The notes under the pieces were generated by a model, which was given only the letters and a program-made list of their open reading frames with translations, made no database searches and had not been told where the DNA came from. This document shows, one piece after another, positions 26,467-36,612 of a DNA stretch of 64,000 nt. The position numbers were made by a program, and so were the translations under genes. Origin of the DNA: Arcobacter porcinus (lineage in GTDB: Bacteria > Campylobacterota > Campylobacteria > Campylobacterales > Arcobacteraceae); NCBI RefSeq assembly GCF_004299785.2, contig NZ_CP036246.2:62001-126000 (forward strand). The letters run 5' to 3'. Position 1 is the first letter of the stretch. The number at the start of each line of letters is the position of its first letter.

Positions 26467-26991
26467 TTATTTTTCTTTTAACATAATATTAACCAAAGCA
26501 ATAAACTCCATACAAGCCATATGTGAACCAAGTTTACAAGCTTCTTCAAGCAGTTTCTTGCTTTTTTTATAATCTTGTGCTACTCCATAACCTTGCTTAT
26601 ACATTTCTGCCATATTTCTTTTTGCATTTAAATCACCTTGATAAGCTGCATTTTGAAACCACTGCATAGCAAGATTATAATCTTGTTCTACCAATTCTTA
26701 ATACCCATGCATATACCAAGCTCCTAAATGACTTTGTGCTTCTGCATATCCTTGCATAGCCGATTTTTTAATCCAATCATAAGATTTTTTATAATCAAAT
26801 TTATCATGTTCATATATATACCAAATTCCAAGTTTATATTGTGCTTTTATATCTCCCTTTTTTATCAAATCTGTATATATCATAAAAGCTTTATTAAAAT
26901 CTTTTTCACTTAAAGCATTATCTGCATCTTCTAAAGTAAATCCAAAAGATAAATTTATAAACAACATAAAACTTAATACTACTCTTTTCAT
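26467..26991 (-). pseudogene. Sel1-repeat protein interrupted by an in-frame stop
   Basis: The first 97 codons encode a signal peptide (MKRVVLSFMLFINLSFGF) and two Sel1 repeats (AQYKLGIWYIYEHDKFDYKK and AEAQSHLGAWYMHGY). TAA at 26698-26700 ends the frame, and reading on in the same frame gives two more repeats (LVEQDYNLAMQWFQNAAYQG and NMAEMYKQGYGVAQDYKKSK) to the stop at 26467. Without the stop it would be a 174-residue secreted Sel1 protein. Two or three extra codons around the stop hint at a small insertion. It resembles the gene at 24602-25543 in type. Confidence 0.8.
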
Positions 26992-27026
26992 TATTCTCCT
27001 TTTTTAAGTATTTCATAAAATATATT

Positions 27027-27569
27027 TTAAGCCAAAAGCCCTGCCTTTACGCTTTTATAAACCTCTTCACCTTTTAAAGTTTTTACAATTTCAAGTGCAA
27101 ACTCCATAGCAGTTGCTGGTCCTCTTGAAGTTATTACATTATTATCAGTAATAACATTTTTATCATCATGGTAGCCATCGTCTTTTATCTTTTTTTCAAA
27201 ACTAGGATAGCAAGTATAGTTTTGGTTTAAAACTCCTGCTTTGTGTAGTGCATAAGGAGCTGCACAAATAGCTCCTATTTTTTTATTTTTCTCTTTAAAC
27301 TCTTTTAAAAGTCTTTGAACATCTTTATCTTCAGCTAATGTAAAAGCATTTGGAAGACCACCTGGAAGAACTATCATATCAAAATCACTTGAATCTACTT
27401 CAGTTATTTTTTTATCCATCTCTATTTTAATATTATGAGCACCAACTAAGTTTTTACCTTCAACTCCAGCACTTACAACTTCAATATCTGCACGTCTGCA
27501 AATATCAATTATACTAATTGCTTCAATTTCCTCAAAACCATCTGCTATTGCTACTAAAATTTTTGCCAT
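27027..27569 (-). CDS. DJ-1/PfpI-family protein (ThiJ/YajL-like)
   Basis: The 180-residue protein has the class I amidotransferase-like fold of DJ-1: E14 (GFEEIEA), the nucleophile elbow with C102 (GAICAAPYALHKAG) and the N-terminal ILVAIADGFEE. This set matches the YajL/DJ-1 branch, which acts as a stress chaperone or glyoxalase-like enzyme in other bacteria. The exact activity here is not known. It is a single gene with ribosome site AGGAGC. Confidence 0.9.
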   Translation of the reverse strand: MAKILVAIADGFEEIEAISIIDICRRADIEVVSAGVEGKNLVGAHNIKIEMDKKITEVDSSDFDMIVLPGGLPNAFTLAEDKDVQRLLKEFKEKNKKIGAICAAPYALHKAGVLNQNYTCYPSFEKKIKDDGYHDDKNVITDNNVITSRGPATAMEFALEIVKTLKGEEVYKSVKAGLLA

Positions 27570-27693
27570 TTTTGCTCCTTTAATAAAATTATTTTTTTAA
27601 GATTATATATAAGTTTGATTTATATAAGCTTTTATAAAGTTCTTGTAAGTAATTTTTAACTAAAATCTTAAGAATTTATAAAGAGGATAGCAT

Positions 27694-28332
27694 ATGTCTA
27701 GAAAGTTTCTAAAGTTTTCAATATTTGTAGCGGTTCTTTCTATGTTTACAGGTTGTGGATATAAGAATCAAAACACTCAAACAGAGTACGATAAAGTAAG
27801 ATCAATGAGTGATGGTATGAATATTTCAAACTACAAACAACAAAAAGTTATTATTCAAGATACTCTTGAAGCAACAGTTTCATCTTTAGCTACACAAATG
27901 GTTACAAATAAAAAGATTGATACTAAAAAATCAATTGTTGTTACATCATTTGTTCAGTTAGACAAGTTTAAACAAACATCAGAGTTTGGAAGAGTTATTG
28001 GAGAAAGCATGATAGATGAGCTTTCTAATAGAGGTTTTGGAGTTACTGAATTTAGAGGACAATTAGCAGTTTCTGTAAATGAAAAAGGGGAATACTTTTT
28101 ATCAAGAGAGCAAAAAGATTTAAAAAGTGAGGTTCCAAGTAATTATGTAGTTGTAGGAACTTATTCAAGACAAATTGGTAAAGTTATCCTAAATGCAAGA
28201 ATAATTGACAATATAACAGGAAAAGTTTTATCAAGTGCTAGAGCGACTTATAAACATGATTATGCAAATGATTGTGTAATGTTTCAAGATTGTCCACCAT
28301 TAAGAACTATTAAAATTGTTGAAGAGAAATAA
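27694..28332 (+). CDS. FlgO-domain lipoprotein 1
   Basis: The signal peptide ends in a lipobox (FTGC, C21), then the 212-residue protein carries a FlgO-type domain (about 75-195: IVVTSFVQLDKFKQTSEFGR, SMIDELSNRGFGVTEF and VVGTYSRQIGKVILNARIID). FlgO is an outer-membrane lipoprotein that contributes to flagellar assembly or stability in Vibrio. No flagellar gene is nearby. A second, related gene follows after three bases, so these are probably a tandem duplicate pair. Confidence 0.82.
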   Translation: MSRKFLKFSIFVAVLSMFTGCGYKNQNTQTEYDKVRSMSDGMNISNYKQQKVIIQDTLEATVSSLATQMVTNKKIDTKKSIVVTSFVQLDKFKQTSEFGRVIGESMIDELSNRGFGVTEFRGQLAVSVNEKGEYFLSREQKDLKSEVPSNYVVVGTYSRQIGKVILNARIIDNITGKVLSSARATYKHDYANDCVMFQDCPPLRTIKIVEEK

Positions 28333-28335
28333 AAT

Positions 28336-28950
28336 ATGCATTTCTCACTTTCTAGGTTAGGGCAGTTTTTTGCTCTAGCCTTTTTTTCTCTGTTTTTAAT
28401 ATCTTGTTCATATAAAAATCCAATTACTAGTGCAACAAACTTTCATGGAATGGTTACTTCTATGGTTGATAAACAATCTTTAAATCTAAAAAAACATATC
28501 TATTTAGATGATGTTGTTTTGGTTTCAGATTTTGTGAATGTAGATAACCTAAAAAATAGATCAGAGCTTGGATTTTTGCTTTCAAGTATGTTAAAAGATA
28601 AATTAGCATCAAAAAGTATTATTACAAGAGAAGTTGAGCTTACAAAAGAGTTTGAATTTGGACAAAGTGGTTTAAATGTGCTTACAAGAGAGCATAAAAA
28701 GATTTTATCTGATGAGGTTGATTCAAGATATGCTTTGGTTGGTTCATATTCAATCACAAGTAAAACTTTAAATGTATTTATAAAATTAATAGAGTTAAGT
28801 AGTGGAAATGTAGTTGGATCTTCTTATGAAAGAACAGCAATTACAAGTGAAATCTTAGAGCTTGAAGGTTTTGTAAATGATGATATAAGAGATGAAAAAG
28901 AGAAGAAAAGAAAATTAAAAGAGAATACAAGAAAACCTTTAGTTTTATAA
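28336..28950 (+). CDS. FlgO-domain lipoprotein 2
   Basis: This 204-residue protein repeats the layout of its upstream neighbour: signal peptide with lipobox (LISC, C24), a FlgO-type domain (VVLVSDFVNVDNLKNRSELG, YALVGSYSITSKTLNVFIKL) and a strongly basic C-terminal tail (KEKKRKLKENTRKPL). The two are clearly related but diverged. It ends one base from the convergent recJ gene with no terminator between. Confidence 0.8.
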   Translation: MHFSLSRLGQFFALAFFSLFLISCSYKNPITSATNFHGMVTSMVDKQSLNLKKHIYLDDVVLVSDFVNVDNLKNRSELGFLLSSMLKDKLASKSIITREVELTKEFEFGQSGLNVLTREHKKILSDEVDSRYALVGSYSITSKTLNVFIKLIELSSGNVVGSSYERTAITSEILELEGFVNDDIRDEKEKKRKLKENTRKPLVL

Positions 28951-28951
28951 A

Positions 28952-30520
28952 CTAAATAAACTCTTGTATTAAAAATTGAGGTTTAATTGTACCTCTAAAC
29001 TCATTTTTAGATATTGAAACTATGAAACTTAGTTCCTTATCTAAATTTAAATTACTATCATTAAATTTTACAGCTTCAAACAATGAACCATCACTACTAC
29101 TAAGAGTTAATTTTAAATGATTTTTATCTCTTCCTAAAAGTTCGCATTTTATTAAATTTGCTTTTGATACTTTAAAAATTGGTTTTGAATTTTCTAAACC
29201 ATAAGGCTCAAAACTTTCAATAATCTCTAAAAACTCTAAATCTACACTTGCAATATCTACTTCTCCTAAATTCTCTTGCTCTTCATGTAGCTCTAGTTCA
29301 TTATCTTCTAAAGAGTTTTGAATAATAGAGTTAAACTCATCAAGATTTGAACTAAGTAAAGATATTCCTGCTGCATTTTTGTGACCACCAAAACCTAATA
29401 AAATATCTGAAGCATTTTGAATTAAATCATATAAATTTAGTTGAGAATTGGCTCTTGCGCTACCTTTTGCAATACCATCTTTTATGGAAAATACAAAAGC
29501 TGGTTTTTTATAAGCATTTGAAAGTTTTGAGGCAACAATTCCAATTACGCCTTCATGCCAATTTTCTCCCCAAACAACAATAGCTTTATCATCACTATTT
29601 ATGGAACTTTGAGCTTTTTTTGTAATCTCTTCTTGAAGAGTTTTTCTATAAGAGTTTAATTCATCTAATAAAGCTAAAGATTCAAAAGCTCTATCTTTAT
29701 TTTTTGATAGTAAAAAATCTAAAGCAATAGTAGCATCATCCATTCTTCCAGCACTATTAAGTTTTGGAGCAATAACAAATCCAACATCATCAGATACTAA
29801 AATAGATTTTTGAATATTTTGATTTAATATTTTAAAAGCTTCTCTATTTGAAGTTTTCATCTTTTTTAAACCCTGTTTTACCATCGTATAATTAAGGCTA
29901 GTCATTGGCATTATATCTGCAATAATAGCTAAAGAAAGAAGATCAAGATAAGAGCTTAAATCAATATTTGCACCAAGTTCTTTTTTTATTGCTGCACAAA
30001 AATACCAAGCAACTTGTGCTCCACAAATCTCTTTAAATTCAAAAGAACAATCTTTTTGCTTTGGATTTATGATTGCAAATGCGTAAGGAAGAACATCTCC
30101 TACTGTATGATGATCAGTTATTATTAAATCAATATCTTTAGATTTTAATATTTTTGATGCTTCAATTGAACTAATTCCATTATCAACTGTAATTACCAAT
30201 CCATTTTCTATTTTTTGTGCAATTTTTGGCGATAATCCATAGCCATGTTCAAATCTATTTGGAATTATATAATCAACTTTTACACCTAAAGAATTGAAAA
30301 ATTCAAGCATAATTGTAGTAGAAACTACACCATCAACATCATAATCACCAATAATAGTGATTTTTTCATTTTTATTAATAGCTTCTTTTACTCTTTGTGA
30401 TGCTTTTTTGATATCTTTGAAATTATCAGGAGAAGGAATAGATGCAAGCTTTGAATAAGGATTATTCAAATGTCTTGCATTTAATATAGAAAAAAGCGTT
30501 TGCTTTGTTATTTTTTGCAT
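28952..30520 (-). CDS. recJ: RecJ, single-stranded-DNA exonuclease
   Basis: RecJ degrades single-stranded DNA 5' to 3' in recombination and mismatch repair. The DHH phosphoesterase motifs are present: IIGDYDVDGVVST, ITVDNG, and ITDHHTVGD, with INPKQ after it, then the DHHA1 region with GFGGHKNAAGISL. The C-terminal OB-fold region ends the 522-residue protein. It is slightly short but complete. Its start overlaps the pyrG stop by one base, so both are in one transcript. Confidence 0.95.
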   Translation of the reverse strand: MQKITKQTLFSILNARHLNNPYSKLASIPSPDNFKDIKKASQRVKEAINKNEKITIIGDYDVDGVVSTTIMLEFFNSLGVKVDYIIPNRFEHGYGLSPKIAQKIENGLVITVDNGISSIEASKILKSKDIDLIITDHHTVGDVLPYAFAIINPKQKDCSFEFKEICGAQVAWYFCAAIKKELGANIDLSSYLDLLSLAIIADIMPMTSLNYTMVKQGLKKMKTSNREAFKILNQNIQKSILVSDDVGFVIAPKLNSAGRMDDATIALDFLLSKNKDRAFESLALLDELNSYRKTLQEEITKKAQSSINSDDKAIVVWGENWHEGVIGIVASKLSNAYKKPAFVFSIKDGIAKGSARANSQLNLYDLIQNASDILLGFGGHKNAAGISLLSSNLDEFNSIIQNSLEDNELELHEEQENLGEVDIASVDLEFLEIIESFEPYGLENSKPIFKVSKANLIKCELLGRDKNHLKLTLSSSDGSLFEAVKFNDSNLNLDKELSFIVSISKNEFRGTIKPQFLIQEFI

Positions 30521-32136
30521 TATTTAGGTTTGTTTGCTTCTCTTACAAAATCTAAAATAATTGGATTTGGAGTTTCAAGATGAGAAGTAAATTCAGGATG
30601 GAACTGAACTCCTACAAACCAAGGGTGATCTTTTAGCTCAATAGCTTCAATAAGCCCATTTGATTCACCACTTACAATCATTCCAGCTTTTTCTAAAGCC
30701 TCTTTATATTTTGGATTCGCTTCGTATCTATGTCTATGTCTTTCAAAATACTCTTTATTGTTTCCATAGGCTTTTTGAAGTTTAGACCCTTTTAATGGTT
30801 CAAATGGATACTCTCCTAATCTCATAGTTCCACCAAGTGGAGATTTACTTGTTCTTAATTGTTTGTGTCCACTTTGGTCTATAAATTCGTCAATTAAGTA
30901 AATTAGAGGATTTGAAGTGTTTTCATCAAATTCAATAGAGTTTGCATCCTCAAGTCCAAGAACATTTCTAGCATACTCAATAATACTTAGTTGCATACCA
31001 AGACAGATTCCTAAAAATGTAATTTTATTCTCTCTTGCATATTTAATTGCATCAAGTTTACCTTTTACACCTCTTGGACCAAATCCACCAGCAACTAATA
31101 TACCATCCACATTTCCAATAACTTCATAAGCACCTAAATCTTCTATTCTTTCGCTATCACACCAATGAATATTCATTTTTGTATTTAGATGTGCTCCTGC
31201 ATGAATTAAAGATTCAACTAGAGATTTATAAGACTCTTTAAGCTCCATATATTTACCAACAATAGCAATAGTAACTTGATCTTGAGGAACTAAGATATTC
31301 TTAACAAGCATATCCCATTTTTCCATATTTGGTTTTATTTTTACATTGAAGTGATCAGATAAAGGAGTTAAAATTCCTTCTTTTATAAAGTGAAGTGGAA
31401 CTTGATAAATAGATTGTGCATCTCCAGCTTCAATTACAGCATTTCTATCAATATCACATGCAAGTGCTAGTTTCTCTTTTAGAGATTTTGGAAGCTCTTG
31501 TTCTGTTCTACAAACTAACATATGAGGAGTAATTCCAATTCTTCTTAACTCTTGAACAGAGTGTTGAGTTGGTTTTGTTTTTAATTCACCAGCTGCTTTT
31601 ATAAATGGAACTAAGCTTACATGAATATTCATAGTGTTTGCTTTTGGAAGTTCATGTCTAATAGATCTAATAGCTTCTAAAAAAGGTAAACTCTCAATAT
31701 CTCCAACAGTTCCACCAATTTCAATAATTAAAAATTCATTATCATCAGCTGCTGCAAATATTCTATCTTTTATCTCATCAACAACATGAGGAATTACTTG
31801 GATTGTTTTACCAAGGTAACCACCTTCTCTTTCTCTTTTTATAACACTTTGATATACTTGTCCTGTTGTAAAACTATTGATTTTTGTTAAAGTTCTATCT
31901 ATAAATCTTTCATAGTTTCCTAAGTCAAGGTCAGTTTCAGCACCATCAGCAGTTACAAAAACTTCTCCATGCTCAAGTGGACTCATTGTTCCTGGGTCTA
32001 CATTCAAATATGGATCTATTTTTAACATACTAACTTTGAATCCAGATTGTTTTAATATTGTTGCAATCGAAGCAGAAGTTATTCCTTTTCCTAAAGAACT
32101 AAGCACTCCACCAGTTACAAATATAAATTTTGTCAT
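30520..32136 (-). CDS. pyrG: CTP synthase
   Basis: PyrG makes CTP from UTP, ATP and glutamine. The N-terminal synthase domain shows the P-loop [17 protein letters not shown] and the GGTVGDIES motif; the C-terminal glutaminase domain shows [12 protein letters not shown] with the nucleophile cysteine and the VQFHPEF histidine-glutamate pair. The 538 residues are normal. The intact glutaminase contrasts with the CarA in this window. It precedes recJ in the same operon. Confidence 0.98.
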   Translation of the reverse strand: MTKFIFVTGGVLSSLGKGITSASIATILKQSGFKVSMLKIDPYLNVDPGTMSPLEHGEVFVTADGAETDLDLGNYERFIDRTLTKINSFTTGQVYQSVIKREREGGYLGKTIQVIPHVVDEIKDRIFAAADDNEFLIIEIGGTVGDIESLPFLEAIRSIRHELPKANTMNIHVSLVPFIKAAGELKTKPTQHSVQELRRIGITPHMLVCRTEQELPKSLKEKLALACDIDRNAVIEAGDAQSIYQVPLHFIKEGILTPLSDHFNVKIKPNMEKWDMLVKNILVPQDQVTIAIVGKYMELKESYKSLVESLIHAGAHLNTKMNIHWCDSERIEDLGAYEVIGNVDGILVAGGFGPRGVKGKLDAIKYARENKITFLGICLGMQLSIIEYARNVLGLEDANSIEFDENTSNPLIYLIDEFIDQSGHKQLRTSKSPLGGTMRLGEYPFEPLKGSKLQKAYGNNKEYFERHRHRYEANPKYKEALEKAGMIVSGESNGLIEAIELKDHPWFVGVQFHPEFTSHLETPNPIILDFVREANKPK

Positions 32137-32218
32137 TAAAATACTCCATAAAATGATTAAGTTTTAAAAATAAATAAGCTGTGATTTTATCTAAAAATAG
32201 CTAATAAGCAATTTAATC

Positions 32219-32242
32219 AAAAAAGTGCAAAAGCACTTTTTT
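32219..32242. terminator. Terminator after ccoG
   Basis: A perfect 10-bp stem (AAAAAAGTGC with GCACTTTTTT) and 4-base loop lies two bases beyond the ccoG stop; read on the minus strand it ends in T residues. Confidence 0.85.
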
Positions 32243-32244
32243 GT

Positions 32245-33627
32245 CTATTTAAGTCTATCTGATCTTGGGAAAAAGAATGTAGCGTTTCTAAATACTTTAA
32301 CTTTTTCAGGATCTTCAATAGCATAAGCTTTAAGTGTAATTTTTACAGGTGTATCTTTTAAATTATTATCAACTAAAAGCTTATCTGTTTCAAGTATTAC
32401 TACTTTTTTAGCCATTTTACCTGGACTTAGTGTAAATGGTTCAAATCTTTTTATAGTAATATTTGGATTATCAACAACTTCAAGATGATAAGTAAGTTTT
32501 TTTGATTCAGTGTTTTGGAATAATAAAACATAGTTATTTGATACAACATTTCCATCTTTTATTTTATAAAGTTCAGTGTCTTTATTTACATTTAAAAGCA
32601 TATACTCTTTTTCACCACTCATTACAAACATTAAAGCTATTGTAAGGCTTAGTGCAACAAAGTACATAATAGTATTTTTTCTAAATAGTTTTGTTGGAGT
32701 ATCATTTTCAATTTGATTTGTACTTGACCATTGAACCAAAGACTCTTTACCAAGTTTTCCCATAACTGTTGTACAAGCATCTACACACTCTAAACAGTTA
32801 ATACACTCAAGTTGTAAACCTTTTCTAATATCAATATGAGTTGGACAAACAGTAACACAAGCATCACATGCTGTACACTCATTTTTTGGATCTGGTAAAT
32901 CTTTTGCTTTCCAAACAATTTGCTCTTTATTTTCATTATAAATATGTCCACCTTTTTTTGTAGAGTAAATTGCTTGATATGTATTATTATCATATAAAAC
33001 AGTTTGAATTCTTGAATATGGACAGATATAAACACAGAAATCCTCTTTTAAAATGATTACATCATAAATTAAAAAAGCTGTTATTGCTAGAACAAAACCT
33101 ATTAAAAATAGGTGTTCACTAGGATCTTGTAGATATGCAAAGAAATCTTGTGGAGGAACAAAATACCACATAAAGTTTGAAGCAGCAACTAAAGCTAAAG
33201 CAGACCAAATTAATACACTAATAGCTTTTTTTACTCTATTATTGTTTTTTGAAAAATCAATATTTTTTTGTTTATTTTTGATTCTTCTCATTTTAAAAAT
33301 AGTTGCTTCAATTAAATCACGATAAATTACTCTGAAAATCGTTTGAGGACATGACCAACCACACCATGCTCTACCACCAACAGCAGTAATTGCAAATATA
33401 CCAACAAATAAAAGCATTAATAAAAATGGCATTAGATAAAGTTCTTGCATATCAAATGCTGTTCCTAATAGATGAAGTTGCTTTTTATCAAATGATAGTA
33501 AAAATATTTGATTCCCATTTATTTTAATAAATGGTAGACCAAGAGAAAAGATAGTAATAAAAAGATACATAAGGTATCTTTTTTTTCTAAACGGAGTTTT
33601 TTTTGTGAATTGAGAATGTTCTTTCAT
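32245..33627 (-). CDS. ccoG: CcoG (FixG/RdxA-like), cbb3 oxidase assembly protein
   Basis: CcoG handles copper or electrons during assembly of cbb3 cytochrome oxidase in the inner membrane. The 460-residue protein has several membrane helices (about 19-35, 61-82, 124-150, 160-185 and 325-344), the GRAWCGWSCPQTIFR motif, an FCVYICPYSRIQ segment and two ferredoxin-type 4Fe-4S clusters (CTACDACVTVCP and CINCLECVDACT). A periplasmic C-terminal domain follows. A single gene with its own terminator; the oxidase genes are not in the window. Confidence 0.95.
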   Translation of the reverse strand: MKEHSQFTKKTPFRKKRYLMYLFITIFSLGLPFIKINGNQIFLLSFDKKQLHLLGTAFDMQELYLMPFLLMLLFVGIFAITAVGGRAWCGWSCPQTIFRVIYRDLIEATIFKMRRIKNKQKNIDFSKNNNRVKKAISVLIWSALALVAASNFMWYFVPPQDFFAYLQDPSEHLFLIGFVLAITAFLIYDVIILKEDFCVYICPYSRIQTVLYDNNTYQAIYSTKKGGHIYNENKEQIVWKAKDLPDPKNECTACDACVTVCPTHIDIRKGLQLECINCLECVDACTTVMGKLGKESLVQWSSTNQIENDTPTKLFRKNTIMYFVALSLTIALMFVMSGEKEYMLLNVNKDTELYKIKDGNVVSNNYVLLFQNTESKKLTYHLEVVDNPNITIKRFEPFTLSPGKMAKKVVILETDKLLVDNNLKDTPVKITLKAYAIEDPEKVKVFRNATFFFPRSDRLK

Positions 33628-33851
33628 TTAGCGACCTTTTTTAAGAATTATATGATTTTATACCATATCTACTTATTTTAGTATAAATAAAATATAATTT
33701 TTTGTTATATTTCATATATACCAAAGATAATTTTATATTCTAGCACTTTAGTAATAAATCTTCCTAGATTTAAGTCAAAAAGCTTTTTTTATAGTTAAAT
33801 TAATTTAATATTTAATAAAATTTGATGAATTTAATTTTAAGGAAGAGATAT

Positions 33852-34874
33852 ATGAATATTATATTTAAAAAAGTAATTATGACTAGTTTACTATTGTCTA
33901 GCCTTTTTACTATAAATTTATTTGCACAAGAAGGAAAAGTAATTGGTTCTTCAGATCACACAGCACCAAGCTGGTTTAAACAGAGTTTTCTTGATATAGC
34001 TGAAGATGTAAGTGAAGCTAGTGAAGATGGAAAACATTTTATGATTTTCTTTGACTTTGAAGGTTGTCCATATTGTTCAAAAATGTTAAAAGAGAGCTTT
34101 GAAGATAAAAATAAAACGAGTGATTTTGTTAAAAAATATTTTGATGTAATTGAACTAAATGTAAAAGGTAGTAAAGAAGTAACTTGGGTAGATGGCGATG
34201 TTGTAAGCGAGAGAGATTTAACAAATAAGTTAAAAATTCAATATAGTCCAACTATGGTATTTTTTGATGAAGATAAAAATATTATTGCTAGAGTAAATGG
34301 ATATAGAAATAGTAAAGATTTTAAAGATATTTTAGATTTTGTACAAACAAAATCATATCTAAAAATGGATCTGCTTACATATTTAAATAATATAGAGAAA
34401 AAAGAGATATATAAATTTAAAAGCAATAAAATGTTTAAAGAGCTTACAGATTTATCAAAAATAAAAACACCACTTGCAATTATTTTTGAAGATAGTTCTT
34501 GTATTCCTTGTGATCATTTTCATGAAAAAATTCTTACAAATAAAGAGGTACAAGATGAGTTCTCTAAATATACTATTGTAAGATTAGATGCAAATTCAAA
34601 TAGTACAATTATTACTCCTAATGGTGAGAAAACAAGTGCAAAAGCTTGGGTGGAAAAAATAAAACTAGATTATAGACCAGGAATTCTTTTATACAATGAT
34701 GGTGAATTAAAATCAACTATTGATGCACTTTTATTCCCTTTCCACTTCAAAGAAGTTTTAAGATATGTTAGTGGTAAATTCTATATAACTTATCCAAATA
34801 CATATTTGGATTATTTAAAAGATAGACAAGAAGAACTTATTAAAAGTGGTGTTGATATCAATGTTGCTGAGTAA
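33852..34874 (+). CDS. Periplasmic double thioredoxin-fold protein (SoxW-like)
   Basis: After a signal peptide (about residues 1-25, ending NLFAQ) there are two thioredoxin-like domains, each with a CxxC: FEGCPYCSKM in the first and SSCIPCDHFH in the second. The second cysteine pair resembles SoxW or thioredoxin-like fold proteins acting on periplasmic disulfides. The start is ATG 33852 (ribosome site AAGGAAGAG), not the upstream ATGs at 33822. The 340 residues end at a terminator. The substrate is unknown; no sox genes are visible. Confidence 0.82.
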   Translation: MNIIFKKVIMTSLLLSSLFTINLFAQEGKVIGSSDHTAPSWFKQSFLDIAEDVSEASEDGKHFMIFFDFEGCPYCSKMLKESFEDKNKTSDFVKKYFDVIELNVKGSKEVTWVDGDVVSERDLTNKLKIQYSPTMVFFDEDKNIIARVNGYRNSKDFKDILDFVQTKSYLKMDLLTYLNNIEKKEIYKFKSNKMFKELTDLSKIKTPLAIIFEDSSCIPCDHFHEKILTNKEVQDEFSKYTIVRLDANSNSTIITPNGEKTSAKAWVEKIKLDYRPGILLYNDGELKSTIDALLFPFHFKEVLRYVSGKFYITYPNTYLDYLKDRQEELIKSGVDINVAE

Positions 34875-34876
34875 AT

Positions 34877-34895
34877 TTTAGGGCTTTGCCCTAAA
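34877..34895. terminator. Hairpin between the thioredoxin-fold gene and coaE
   Basis: A perfect 8-bp GC-containing stem (TTTAGGGC with GCCCTAAA) with a 3-base loop lies between convergent genes. The following T-runs are weak. Confidence 0.6.
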
Positions 34896-34897
34896 GT

Positions 34898-35488
34898 TTA
34901 TAAAATCTTTTCTAGTAAGTTTTCAACTTCATTTTGAAGATGTTTTAAATCTTTTGAGTTATCAATAATATAAGTAGCTAAATCTCTTTTCTTTTCTATA
35001 TCCATCTGATTTGATATCTTTAAAAGAGCCTCTTTCTCATCAATATTATCTCTTTTTTGTAATCTTTCTACTTGTAGTTTTTTTGGTGTATAAACAACTA
35101 TTGAATCTTTAATAGGGTAATTCATTTTTTCAAAAAATAGAGGAATATCTATTATATATGGTCTATTTTGCTCTTCAAATATTTTTGCCTCTTTTTTTAT
35201 ATCTTCAAATATAAGTGGATGAAGTAGGGCTTCTAGTTTTAATTTATTCTCTTCATTTGAGAATATAATTTTTCCAAGCTCTTTTCTTATTACCTTTTCA
35301 TCTTTAACATATTGTTCACCAAACATTTCAGCAATTTTTTTATGCTCTTTATCTAAAATTTTATGTGCTATTTTATCAGCATCTATGATTAAAAGACCGT
35401 GAAGTTTAAAAAGATTACAAACGGTACTTTTTCCTGTTGCAATTCCACCTGTAAGAGCAATTGCATTTTTGAAACTATTTTCACTCAT
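34898..35488 (-). CDS. coaE: Dephospho-CoA kinase
   Basis: CoaE catalyses the last step of coenzyme A synthesis. The 196 residues include the P-loop TGGIATGKST (about 14-23), the LIIDADKIAHKIL segment and RLQKRDNIDEKEAL lid region. Length is normal. It stands as a single minus-strand gene divergent from purM, with a shared hairpin terminator at its end. Confidence 0.95.
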   Translation of the reverse strand: MSENSFKNAIALTGGIATGKSTVCNLFKLHGLLIIDADKIAHKILDKEHKKIAEMFGEQYVKDEKVIRKELGKIIFSNEENKLKLEALLHPLIFEDIKKEAKIFEEQNRPYIIDIPLFFEKMNYPIKDSIVVYTPKKLQVERLQKRDNIDEKEALLKISNQMDIEKKRDLATYIIDNSKDLKHLQNEVENLLEKIL

Positions 35489-35582
35489 TTTTGATTTCCT
35501 AAGATTTATAAATAGTTGGATATAATACCCAAAAATTTTTTAAAATTAAAAATTAGCTTAAAAAAATAGTATAGAGGTAAAA

Positions 35583-36578
35583 ATGGCAACAGTTAGTTAC
35601 AAAGATGCAGGAGTTGATATAGATGCAGGAAATCAGTTTGTAGAAAATATTAAACCATATGTAAAATCTACAAGAATTCCAGGAGTTTTGGGAGGAATTG
35701 GTTCTTTTGCTGGTGCTTTTGAACTACCAAGTGGATATAAGCAACCTGTTATTTTAGCTGGAACAGATGGAGTTGGAACGAAGTTAAAACTTGCAATTGA
35801 TGCAAAAAAGTTTGATACAGTTGGTATTGATTTAGTTGCTATGTGTACAAATGATCTACTTTGTAACTTTGGAGAGCCACTATTTTTCCTTGATTATTAT
35901 GCAACAGCAAAACTAGAAGTTGAAGAAGCAACACAAGTTGTTAAAGGGATTGCTGAGGGTTGTATTAGAAGTGAATGTGCATTAATTGGTGGAGAAACTG
36001 CTGAGATGCCAGGAATGTATAAAGAGGGTGATTTTGATTTAGCTGGTTTTTGTGTAGGAATTGCAGAAAAAGAAGAGCTAGATAGAGTTTCAAAAGTAGA
36101 AGCTGGAGATGTTTTAATTGCACTTCCAAGTTCAGGAGTTCACTCAAATGGATTTTCACTGGTTAGAAAACTTCTTTTAGAAAAACTTGGAATGAGTTTA
36201 GAAGATGATTTTCAAGGAAAAAAATTAAAAGATGTTTTACTTGAGCCAACAAGAATTTATGTAAAAGAGTTTAAAGCAAATAAAGAGAATATAAATGCTT
36301 TAGCACATATAACAGGTGGTGGAATTACAGAAAATCTTCCAAGAGTTTTACCTGAAAATTTAAAAGCTATTGTAGATAGAAGCAAAATAAAAGTTTTACC
36401 AATATTTGAATTTATGGGAAAACATGTAGAGCTTGAAGAGATGTATAGAACATTTAATATGGGTGTTGGAATGATTCTTGTAGTAAATCCAAAAAATGTA
36501 GATGCTGTATTAGCTTCAACAGATGGATATATTATTGGTGAGTTAAAAGCTGGAGATAGAAAAGTAGAGTTTATATAG
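35583..36578 (+). CDS. purM: Phosphoribosylformylglycinamidine cyclo-ligase
   Basis: PurM closes the imidazole ring to make aminoimidazole ribonucleotide in purine synthesis. The protein has YKDAGVDIDAGN at the start, GGIGSFAGAF, the DGVGTKLKLA motif, GGETAEMPGMY, and the C-terminal HITGGGITENLPRVLP. The 331 residues are typical. A ribosome site (AGAGGTAAAA) precedes the ATG. The stop lies inside a 12-bp hairpin. Confidence 0.98.
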   Translation: MATVSYKDAGVDIDAGNQFVENIKPYVKSTRIPGVLGGIGSFAGAFELPSGYKQPVILAGTDGVGTKLKLAIDAKKFDTVGIDLVAMCTNDLLCNFGEPLFFLDYYATAKLEVEEATQVVKGIAEGCIRSECALIGGETAEMPGMYKEGDFDLAGFCVGIAEKEELDRVSKVEAGDVLIALPSSGVHSNGFSLVRKLLLEKLGMSLEDDFQGKKLKDVLLEPTRIYVKEFKANKENINALAHITGGGITENLPRVLPENLKAIVDRSKIKVLPIFEFMGKHVELEEMYRTFNMGVGMILVVNPKNVDAVLASTDGYIIGELKAGDRKVEFI

Positions 36579-36600
36579 ATAGAATTTAATTCTATCTATA
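36574..36600 (+). terminator. Hairpin at the purM stop codon
   Basis: TATAGATAGAAT pairs perfectly with ATTCTATCTATA (12 bp, 3-base loop) and overlaps the TAG stop. No T-run follows, so it could weaken, but not fully end, transcription into the kinase gene. Confidence 0.5.
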
Positions 36601-36612
36601 TATTATATTCTT

